Assembly: GCA_018287875.1 (NCBI GenBank)
Contig: JAGVVL010000001.1
Span: 9,176,001 to 9,240,000 of the forward strand
DNA length: 64,000 bases
Reading direction: 5' to 3'
Source of the DNA: Nigrospora sphaerica
Taxonomy: Eukaryota; Ascomycota; Sordariomycetes; Amphisphaeriales; Apiosporaceae
The notes under the pieces are model-generated. The model saw only the letters and a program-made list of their open reading frames with translations, was not told where the DNA came from and made no database searches. The first letter of the stretch is position 1; each line of letters begins with the position of its first letter. This document shows positions 34,273 to 43,470 of the stretch, piece by piece. The translations under genes were made by a program, and so were the position numbers.

Positions 34273-34850
34273 ACTACTTATATAAGCATTACAACCGGGA
34301 TTTTCTTACGGCTTATCATCTTTTATAGCGTGTTATTAAAAGGACCACCGTTTAAGGCTTTGATAAAGAGAGGCGGAAGTTTCCTACTAGTCTTCATCTT
34401 ATTAAGAATTACTACAATAGCCGCCTTCAAGTTAAATATGAAAACATTTATTACGACTTTAAAAGGTCTAAGCTAAAAAAAGATGGCTAAGCATTACACT
34501 AGCCACTTAAAACCTCTTTAGCTATAAATACAACAATAGGAAAAAGCCTTAAAAAGAGAGGTCACGTAACGGATTATAGCTAAGACTATATACTCTAAGG
34601 TGAATCGATAGATCAAATGGTCGAGCTATTAGAACAGATAAACACTAAAGAAAGTGCAGTGCCTAGTGGAAAGACGCGGCCGTAAGGTCAATTTCAAATA
34701 ATGTAATAAAAATGCCCTCAATTTTAAACCTGTAAGTCCTTAATTTAAAGTACGTTTACCACCTAAGTAAAAGTGAAGTCTAATTAAGATAATATCCAAG
34801 ATAAAAACGGTTATATACGGTGGTTTTAAAAGATGAAAAGGAGGTGGATA
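34273..34850. other. AT-rich gene-free stretch
   Basis: No gene or element was identified. The sequence is AT-rich and TpA-dense, probably decayed retroelement DNA. Confidence 0.4.
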
Positions 34851-34887
34851 ACGTGGGTGTTGGGTAAGTGGCGCAAGCGGGTGAGTG
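34851..34887 (+). repeat. Displaced right inverted repeat of pogo B
   Basis: TA followed by ACGTGGGTGTTGGGTAAGTG, nearly identical to the left end of pogo B at 7072, and ended by GTGAGTG at a gypsy-1 LTR. No pogo body lies next to it. It is the partner end of pogo B moved here by the inversion. Confidence 0.88.
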
Positions 34888-35216
34888 TGTTACAGGTTGG
34901 GACCTGGGAGATAGGCTCAGGCGCACCTGGTCTGAGCGCCTCACGAACCCCTTATATGAGGCTCCGAGTAGGTCTCTCCATTCGAACGCCAGGCTAGTGG
35001 TCAAGACCTAGGAGGGGGGAGCTGAGCAGCGATCCGAACATTCCGATCCGAACGTTCCGGTCCGAACGTTCCTATCCGAACGTTCCGGTCCAGTCTCGCA
35101 AGATTTAACGAGACGCTGCGCCCGGCCTCCTGAAGACGGTTCTCTCTCTCTTTCCTATCTAGAAAATAAACAGCATTTGGCCCCTTCGATAGTGCTTCAA
35201 GGCTCAGCCTTTCACA
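34888..35216 (+). repeat. Gypsy-1 LTR at the second inversion breakpoint
   Basis: TGTTACAGG to CTTTCACA, 329 bp, opposite in orientation to 15059-15390. The flanks GAGTG and AGCTA are not a target duplication. GAGTG is the complement of CACTC at 9617-9621. Confidence 0.92.
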
Positions 35217-35271
35217 AGCTAAGTCCTTAACGAAGGATAACGGTATAGGGGTAAGCCCTATACTTTTAACA
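35217..35271 (+). repeat. End fragment of an E-family LTR
   Basis: AGCTAAGTCCTTAACG to CTTTTAACA, matching the last 55 bp or so of E1 and E2. It is truncated on the left by the gypsy-1 LTR. Confidence 0.75.
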
Positions 35272-38200
35272 AGTATACTAAGTAGAAATTATCTAGATAG
35301 TCTATTAAGGTGTTATTTATAAAGTGCTAAACGGTTGCGGGTCCGTTCGTTAATTTAAATAGGAGTACATTGTATTAAAAGGTGCTATAGTAAGTATAAA
35401 ACAATGTTAACTCTTTTAATCCTGGCGCTATTTGGATCCGGTAAAATATATATTGGATATTTAAATTTGTGAAAACCTTTGCCTTAAAGATCCAGGCTAT
35501 AGTCTCCTCAATTAAGGGAAGTAAGTGTTAGTCCTTATAAGTAACAGATTTAAGCTTTCTAAAGTCTATATAAAAGCGTAGTCCTCTATTCTCTTTAAGC
35601 GCGAAAAGGATTGGTGCCACTTAAGGCGCTTCACTTAGCTTAATAAATCCCTTTGCTAGGTTCTTAGTTACGTACTTCTAGTATATCTCTATTTCCTTTA
35701 ACGATATCTTCTATAAGCCGAAGTATCCTAAAAGCTTATCTGGCTTAGTATTACTATTTAAGATAATTTTATAGTTGTAGGTGCAATATAGTGGTAACTT
35801 ATTAAACTTAAACTTGCTCAATATATTTAACTACTTATTATATTATTTTAGTACTATTTATAATACTTTTTTACAAAGAGTATCAGAGTTTAAAGGTAAC
35901 ACATCCCCTTATAACGTTTGCTTCTCAAGGATAATCTTGTTTATCGCGTGGAGGTTAATAACGTGCTAATCTTAAGGGTTTCGGTAGTAGGATATTTCTA
36001 TCGCCGGTGTGGAGATAAAAGCAATGTCGATACGTTCTTTAAAACTTTCTACCGAGCTCTAGCGTTGGATAAAGGGTCCTTAAGAGTCGCGTTCTATCGG
36101 GGACGACGGTGCCCTCGATAGCGGTGTTAACAACAGTGGAGGCATGTCAGTTAGTTCAGCTAACATGCATTTTATCTTCACGATACCTTCATTGTTTCGT
36201 TATCTTTATGTATAAGTGGCTATAAGTTGTGTTAGGATTTTCTTATATCGAATTATCGGTGGCAACTTCTCGCGATCAGTGTCGGTCGTATATAGACTAC
36301 GGATAACTAAAGGATCCGGACGTTGTAATCTTTGGCCTGCTAAGCGTTACTGGTCTTCTATAGCTATCTTTTGCTTATAGCGTTAGGCGTCTGTATTAAA
36401 GGTAGGGTTCTATAGAAGCTATTTAGCTTAGTCTAGCGATATAATGTTCCATACACTAGTAAGTCCATTCCTTAAGGAAGAAAAGACGATAACGACGAAT
36501 ATCTAGTGTTATATTATATGTTTCTAACTATTTACGACCGACTATTATGTTGTAGCGTATATTAAGGACTAGAAAATGGGTTCGGGCTATAAAACAGCTC
36601 TAGATTTAAAAGTGTCCTAGTAAGGCAATGTTCACTAATTATAATAGCGTACTATCGAATCCGCCAATAAGTTAAGGATAAAAGTTACGAATAATAAGAA
36701 GATATAAATATTAGAGGAGCCTTTATATAAAGGCCACGCTTATAAACAGGTATCCACTTACTCTAGTGTTAATAAGGGTATAGGTAGAGAGAGATAATTT
36801 ATTATAAGCTATAGTATAGAGGAAAGTAAACGGTCTTCCCTTTAAGTGCTTGCTTAAAAAATTAAAGGATCGCTTATCTTATATGTTCTTAATATCGACG
36901 ACTTCCTTTAGATCGGAGTCTACTTATTTAAGGGTATCTAGTTTTCCGAGTCTATAATATCTTCGATTTAGTCGGAGTTAAGAATCTCGGTTGTAAGATT
37001 ATCGGCGTTCGAATAAGGATAGGGAGTTCCTATCCACTGGCTAACTAAAGCTTTAATACAGTTTAAACAGTCGATATTAACTCGCTTCTCTAGGCAGTTA
37101 TTAACATAATAGCTAAGCTTTTTATAGTTAAGATAAAGTCGGTTCTTTAAAAGGCGTTAGAGTTTATCTAGTCTATATTAATATACCAGGGTTAAAGTAA
37201 TGTAACGCTTCTCTAATAGCTTAGCAAACTCCAATTAGTCAACAGTAGAGATAAGGGTTCGGCAAGTGCTGCTATAGTTTCCGCGGTTTATACAACGTTT
37301 AAGGTCGTCACTCTTAGTAAACTAAAGGACTAAAGCGATTTAAGCGGCCTCGGTTATAAACATATTAAATCTAATGCTACTTTTAATATAAGAGGAGGTA
37401 AGGGCTATTTATAACTCTATTGTAAACTTTCGGTTAAAGAGGCGCTTCCAATTTGTTTTAGCTTAGCCTGTTTCGCCAGCGGGTTAAAGAAACTTGTTTT
37501 TAAAAACCTGAAAATCTATTCACGCGGTCATATAAAGGTTTTTAAATTTTAAAGAGGCAGCCTTTATTTAGTTGGGGTCATAGTACTGTTATTAAAGATA
37601 CGTTATTAAGGCCTTATACGACTAGATCGGACTAGGGTGCGTCTATTAAAGGTAGGGCTAGAGATTATTGCTGGCCTCTCCGTTAAGGCGGCTTTCAATA
37701 TAGGCCTGCTTAAAGAGGTCTGTGGGGAAATGGGAAGCGTTTACTAGGATCTTATTCTTAACCTAATAGAACCAAGTCTTAAACTTGACGATATCCTTAA
37801 ACTTCTAATTATAGAAAACCGGGGGGTTAGGGAAGCGCTTAACTTTTAGTCGGGAGCCCTCAATATCGGGAAGTATAAGCGGTGGTGTGCCTTAGGTACT
37901 TCCTGCTATCTGCCGGATTAAGGCAGCTATCTGCTATTGGAGATCCTTTATCTGTCTCTCTAGCTTAAGGCGTCTATGGCGCTCTTAGACGAATCTGGAC
38001 TTAGTGTTGTCAACGTCGCTGGTGTTATTTGTATCGGCGGAACCCTCACGGGTATTGTCGAAGTCATCCTTGTGAGTTTCTGTGATCCGGTGGAGGGATC
38101 CACCCTGTTTAGCTGGCATCTCAGCGGTGTGTGTGGGTCGCGCTTGCAGCTGCGTACCTGTCGGAATGTCTGTAGGGTTTGGGATATTAATAGAAGCCTT

Positions 38201-38441
38201 CCTAGGCGGATAAGGAGACTTGTAGTTATATCACGGTTTAAGGAACGAAGGATCTGTTGATGACCCAAAGGTTCTATTAAGATGCGAAAACTACAGGTGA
38301 AGAGGAAAAGAAGAGGAACAGGCTCCTCTCAGTCACTGTTTGGCAGGAATATATCCAGCCAGCGGCGGTACGTACCGCCAGGCAGCGGTAAGTCGTCCAT
38401 GCGTTCCCATGCCCTTGTACCTATGTACCCATGCCGTAACA
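35272..38441 (-). mobile_element. Gypsy-2 fragment: 5' LTR, gag, RT (3' truncated)
   Basis: On the minus strand the 213-bp LTR (38441-38229) is followed by a gag frame beginning near MPAKQGGSLHRITETHKDD (about 38120). It continues with ERHRRLKLERQIKDLQ and a Retrotrans_gag-like core with FKTWFYQVKNKILVNASHF-type sequence, SHFPTDLFKQAYIESRLNG and SYKALITYL (about 37800-37500). RT motifs VAPILFALKENRGLRFYIDF and YIFYRIQIAPGLKELTLF lie at about 35650-35430, and VLLFKLTNGPAT near 35340. The sequence ends just before the YLDD box at about 35272. RNase H, integrase and the 3' LTR are missing. Heavily RIPed. Confidence 0.82.
38229..38441 (-). repeat. LTR H2 (213 bp), 5' LTR of gypsy-2
   Basis: On the minus strand it reads TGTTACGGCATGGG to CGTGATA, the same length and sequence family as H1. 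It lacks the D-type LTR found in H1, so it preserves that empty site (GATCTGTTGATGACCC, about 38248-38263). Confidence 0.88.
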
Positions 38442-40676
38442 TTAATATTATACTATTCCACACCACACTGTCTTACCGCTGGACACTTAAAACACCTATT
38501 CCGTCGATAGAGGTCCAACCTATTATATTTATAAATCGAAGCTTAACGCCTGCTAAGTAACGATATAGCCTATCGGAGCTTAAAATAGCAGTATTAGTTT
38601 AGGCCTCTAAAAAGGCTAGAACAGTTATTTAATCCTATAATAAGCCACCAGTCGTTTTAATAGACCACTCCGCTACAAAAGGCATTGTCGAGTAGACATC
38701 GCTGAATATAACCAGTATAAATCGCGTTAATAGATATTTAGTTAACGCGTTTATTTATTTATCGCAATACTAGTACCGTGTCTTCTATCTAGTAGGATGT
38801 CCCAATTTAGTACCGGACACGTTATCGCACCTGAAGATAAAAGACGACTAGCCTAAGGACGACAGGGTGATCCTTAACGACATTTAGCTAACAACCGAGG
38901 CCTTAATAGACGACAATCTCCAACGTAGGATAGCTAAGGCTTATAACAAAGACATACATTAGCGTCCTATTCTAAACGAACTGCGACAACTAGTAAAAGA
39001 GGTCGTTAGTAAAGACACTAACTAGATTTTCCGTCGCTCCAGATATATATTTAAGATTGTTAACAGACTCTTATACTATATTAGATAACACTTTTAAAGT
39101 AGACGCCTTTATATTCTATAGGCAATAGTTTAGCAATTCCTGGAGGCTGCGTACAATAATAAGCATTATTTCGGATAAAACCGAATACCTAAGGAACTAG
39201 ACAGACTGGCCATTTTTAGGAAGACGTATATAGTTAAGAAATATATCCAGCACTGTCTTATTTATAAAGTTAATTAAACCGATCGGAACAGATTAGTAGG
39301 CAATTATTACCTAATTCGATATAAGCCTATGCTTATAAAGACTATCGCAATCGATTTTATTATTGGATTACCTAGTATAGACAATAAGGGCACACCCTGG
39401 CAGTTAAAGACAGACCATACTTAATACGACCAGCTAATAACGGTGTCCTACCCTGTTTTTAAGCAAATAGCCTTAATCCTTAAATATGCTACCTATACTG
39501 CGAGGGACTAAGGAACCGCACTTACGCAGTTCCAGGTGCTGGCAGATTAGGAGATCCTTTTGGGCATCGTATCCAACTAAAACCGGAAGTTCACGTTAAA
39601 GTTCTGAAAATGATTATAGTCCTTATCAAAAACTAAGCTTTTAATAATAACAGTATATTACCTATAACCTGACGGCTTATCGGAATAGAAGAACTAGATA
39701 GTCGAGATTACTATCCGCTACTATTAATTTAAACACCTAGATAAGCCTTAAATTAACGTTATCTTTAACCTTTAATAAAACCTTAACAATACTTATAATA
39801 GTAGCACTATAAGTATATCCGCTTATAAGTACCTTTTTGGATATAAGCTACTTAGGCTATTAAACGTAGTTATTAAGATTAGTAATAATACACCGTTACT
39901 TGAAGTTTGCTTTTTAAGACCATATATTTGGTAGGATACTTAATTAGTAATGGATTTTGTAGCAGTATAAGCTAAGTTAAGGTATAATAACCGGCACTAA
40001 CTGTTGAAATTCGACATCGGCAAAATAGTTTTCCTTTATCTTTATTATGGATACCACTTATTAGAACGCCCGTTTAAAGCCTACTCTTAGCAACGTGCTG
40101 GCCTATATAAGGTGCTGGAGCGCGTCGGGCGGCTAGCGTATCGACTCGACATTCCGCCTAACTCTCGGATCTATCCGGTTATCTCCATTGCCCACTTGTT
40201 GCTTAGCGCCGAAGGCGAAGACCCTTTCTAGCGAACGACGCCTCCCCCGGGTCCCGTCCGAGACAACCAGCCCCGCGCTAACGATGAATACAAAGTGGAG
40301 GCAATCCTTAAGCATCGCTAAAGCAAGCGAAAGGGAGGCCTAAAGTATCTCTTAAAGTGGCTTAACTATAGCTATAAGTATAATGTCTGGCAATATAAGA
40401 CGGACCTTGTTAGGGCCACTAAGCTGATCGGCGAATACTGGGAGCGCCACGGAGGTGCAGAGGCCCACCGATAAGAGCGAGGATTGGAGACGCTGCGACG
40501 TCGCGGCCGACAGCGCGAGGCGAAGGCTTGAGGCCTCCATGGACTTTGAATTATATAATACGGAGGATCGTTGAGGACAGCGACATGCTTTGCTTTGGAG
40601 GCCGGCATTTGATACGTGGCGGGGGTAGGTAAACAGTAATAAGGTGCGATATCCTTGTCAAGGAGGGGTCCTGCTA

Positions 40677-42609
40677 AGCTAGGGGGTCGATCAAGGGACA
40701 GGCCCATCAAACCGCCACGCGTTTTAAGACATCGCCATGTAACATTAAAGCAAACAAAACCAATTATCTTAACAACCACAATAGATACAGACAGACCGAT
40801 TAGCTCAAAGAGACTGTTATCTCCTCCTCTATGTCAGAAATGCTTTCTGCAACCGAACTTCCCGACGCGATCGATGGCGACTGCGTAGTGACCGCACCAG
40901 TCTCACCACCAGGTGTCGCCAAGTCCTCCTTGACTTTGCGAACGTCTAGCATAGTCACGAATCGCTCTTGAGCAGTTTTCTAAACCTTGCGACGTTTTTG
41001 GGGCTTCTGGAGATCCAGCGCAGCAGCCAATTGGTCGCGTTCATGCTTAAGGCTGGAGATCTCGGCGCTTGCAAGGTCTAAGGCCTTTCCAGTCTTCCTG
41101 AAGACCTGGCGTAAGGTGGCATTGCTGTATACTGAGTTAACCACACGCAATTCGCGATGGATGTGCTGTATCTGCCTTGAAGACCTTAGGGTCTTAACGT
41201 CTATAGCGGACATCTCCGATAGCAGGGGGTCCTCTGGCAGCTGCAGAACGCTCCAAGTTGACCCCTCCGGCCTTTCCTGGTCCCTTTGCCTTGCCAGTCG
41301 GCTGTTAATGGCCTTGAGGGGGTCCCTTGGATAGATACCGGTCGCTTTCCAGCCTGTGGCAATGTGCTCTGGAGTCAGGGCTTCCTTCCGAGCCTTTTTC
41401 CAGGCCTCCAGGAACTCCGGTTTCTTTGGCGTCATTGTTAGACTAGACACGCAGGCCTGGCGAAGGTGTTTCCGGTACGCGCGCTTCAACACCGAAAAGG
41501 GGCCAAGGTCTAGAGGCTGGAGGACCTGCGAGGTGTGTGCTGGAAGGAAGTTTAGCTAGACCTTAACCTTAAAACACTCCAATATGAACTCCTCGCTGCA
41601 GTGGCTGGCATGGCCGTCGAGTATAAGGTGGCGCCACTGCTTGGGGTCGTCTGGAGTAGTCTGTGGTAAGAACACCTGTCTTAGCCAGCGCAGGGCAATT
41701 AAATTGGAGGTCCAGCCGGCCTCTAAGGCTTTAAATTGCCAGTCTGCGAAGTCCTTGTCGTCTGATTGAGTGGTAAACCATTGCTGTTAGACCTGCCTTC
41801 CCTTAAAGATAACTAGGGGAGACAGGGCTTGGCCAGCTGCAGAGACAGACTCCAGAGACGTCGTCCACTCGCCTCTCGTGGTGTCTAAAGTGAAGACCTT
41901 CGTGAGAGCAGATGGTCCGATAACAAAAGGGCAGTCTCCAAGGCCGATCTAAGCTCCAACCTCGTCAAAGTTCCATATGTGCTCCTTAAGGATATCGCGG
42001 ATGCGCTCCTCGTTCAGCCTCGAGAAGAACTCCTCGATGTTTTCGCGTGTGGCGCCGTTGACGCGCTGGAAATCCATTCCCCTTGAGAGCATAGTCTTTA
42101 GCTGCGGCCAGCGCCTAAAAAAACGGCGATGCCACCTATCTCCGATAGTGTGGCTGCTGCCGGACTGACAGATAATTGACTGCGCGAAGAGCTTGAAGCG
42201 GTTGTGCTGAGGAGCCCAGCCAAGTCTGACCTGGAGCAACACCCACTGGATTAGCCAGTGCTCCTGGACCTCACTGAGGGCTTGACGATGCCTTTGAGCA
42301 GTGCGTTTAAGAGGCTTACACTCGAAACGAGACGTGAGGTAGTATCTAGAGACTCTGTATTGCTTGGCGACAGACCGGATAGAATCTCCTTGGCAGACTT
42401 GGAGGAGAGCGGCAGCCAGCTGCAATTCATCCATAATAATAGATATCAAACGAAAGAACAGAATGTGGCAATTCGAATGGTATGACTTCTAAATAAATGT
42501 AACCGTAGGTGGTTGATATATTCGGTGTTGAAGCAAAAAAGAAACACCTTAAACTGTCGCCAGACGCGTGGCGGTTTGATGGGCCTGTCCCTTGATCGAC
42601 CCCCTAGCT
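40677..42609 (-). mobile_element. Pogo-type DNA transposon C (46-bp perfect TIRs)
   Basis: Inverted repeats begin AGCTAGGGGGTCGATCAAGG at 40677 and are perfect for 46 bp at the other end (42609). TA flanks both sides, and the length is 1933 bp. The empty target is preserved in D1. The transposase on the minus strand is nearly whole. Closest relative in this window is element F, then G. Confidence 0.95.
40980..42449 (-). pseudogene. Pogo C transposase, about three stops
   Basis: Starts at 42449 or 42431 (MDELQLAAALLQVCQGDS). It has an HTH with SIRSVAKQYRVSRYYLTSRF, a CENP-B-like region with WHRRFFRRWPQLKTML, and a DDE core with IWNFDEVGA, ending at a TAG (41949). The frame continues IGLGDCPFVIGPSALTKVFT, LILDGHASHCSEEFILECF, TSQVLQPLDLGPFSVLKRAY and GWKATGIYPRDPLKAINS, with two further TAGs. 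It ends at 40980 after a Lys/Arg-rich tail (QKPQKRRKV). All three stops are at places where relatives have Gln or Trp. This is the best preserved transposase in the window. Confidence 0.9.
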
Positions 42610-42859
42610 TACCCCACCTACCTAGTTGGGATATCGCACCATAGATAGTTTCCTGCCCTGACAGGCACTTCGTGGCCGGCGGACGGAATACATCATCTTT
42701 CCCCTTCACCCCAGTCTACACCATATCAGCCGCCTTCACTTGCTACTACGAGCGCAGCCACACCGACGAACCCTTTACCTTCTAGCGTAGGCTGTTATGT
42801 GGGGCCGCTATAACAGCGATTCCACACTACAAACAACTGTCACTGCCACCCTCATAAAG

Positions 42860-43470
42860 GTTACGGCCTATGCCAGTCTACCTCCGCTGCCGCCGGGCAT
42901 CACAGCAGCTATAGTGTTTAAGGCCGTATAGGCGCTAGCGCTTACACAAGCCCTGCTTAGAAGACCGATGGACCTTATATTCGGGCAGCTAGTGAGCGGG
43001 CGCAGCGGCGCCGAAAACAGCCTGGCGGCTATAGTCAGGCCGTGCTTAAACCTAGTGCCGGTGAGAGTACGACTTCGGGATAACAGAGTCGCCGAAGACG
43101 ACAGCATAGCGGCCACGCTTTTGCGTCGTGTGCAGGACCAACACGGCGCCGCCGCTACCTTCGAGACGGTGGCCCTGGGCCTGCTGGCGGCCCTCTGCAC
43201 CCAGCCCCTATAGCTTCGCGCTACCGAATCCGGCTCTATCGTGCATCACCGGTCGGGCCCAGACCAGCGGCACCTTTCCAGGCCCGGGGTGAAGCTGGAA
43301 GCCCAGGTTAACGGCTGGTCGCTCGTGTTATTGCCGGCCGCAACCTGTGGCTTTTGAGCCTTGTGGCTACAGACGGGCAGTTAGCTCTTGACCTTTATAC
43401 GCGAAGCGACTTCGCGAGGCGCGAGCTACTGAACCGCCCGCTCGCCGCCCTGTGCTGCGCGTGCTTAATA
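42860..43470 (+). pseudogene. NRPS condensation-domain fragment (relic)
   Basis: The plus strand reads IVFKAV-stop-ALALTQALLRRP, DLIFGQLVSGRSGAENSLAA, IVRPCLNLVPVRVRL, AATLLRRVQDQHGAAATFET and LLAALCTQPL (up to 43213). In shifted frames come SGSIVHHRS and LALDLYTRSDFARRELLNRP (about 43380-43450). This is the order of a fungal condensation domain: FGxVVSGR, GPCxNxxPVRV, LLRxVQDQHxxxxxHET, CTxWP. The stop in KAV*AL stands where a Trp is usual (TGG to TAG), as RIP would give. At least two frame shifts also exist. No adenylation or carrier domain was recognised next to it. It may be a remnant of a deleted biosynthetic gene or cluster. Confidence 0.72.

Larger units (their letters stand above)
15391..34887. 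other. Inverted segment between two opposed gypsy-1 LTRs
   Basis: If 15391-34887 is flipped, the sequence ending GGGTGAGTG at 34887 becomes CACTCACCC next to the 15390 LTR end. This gives gypsy-1 a perfect CACTC target duplication with 9617-9621, and it also rejoins the pogo B right inverted repeat (GTGCGCCACTC + ACCCGC...CCCACGT + TA). Both restorations arise from one flip, so the inversion is well supported. The breakpoints lie somewhere within the LTRs. Confidence 0.85.
38442..42728 (+). mobile_element. Chromodomain gypsy retroelement fragment (5' truncated) with 3' LTR
   Basis: The plus strand shows RNase H (PIIFINRSLTPAK, YSLSELKIAVLV, about 38510-38600), then integrase with YIQHCLIYKVN, IAIDFIIGLPSID, and VLAD.EILLGIVSN (about 39230-39580). 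A chromodomain follows with DEYKVEAILKHR, GGLKYLLKWLNYSYKYNVW and ATKLIGEYWERHGGAEAHR (about 40284-40470). A polypurine stretch GGAGGCCGG precedes a TGATACG...ATATCA LTR (40610-42728) that holds pogo C. There is no 5' LTR, gag or RT. It is a chromovirus relic with RIP stops. Confidence 0.85.
40610..42728 (+). repeat. LTR D2 of the chromovirus, split by pogo C
   Basis: TGATACGTGGCGGGGG at 40610 up to GTCCTGCTA, interrupted by 40677-42609, then ACCCCACCTACC to CACCATATCA at 42728. Its unbroken homologue is D1 (27114-27297). The pentamer after it is GCCGC; the one before is internal element DNA, as expected for a 3' LTR. Confidence 0.87.

Noticed and set aside
38282..38560. 92-codon plus frame starting MRKLQVKRKRRG
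   Set aside because: Lies in LTR H2 and adjoining decayed retroelement DNA; not a gene.
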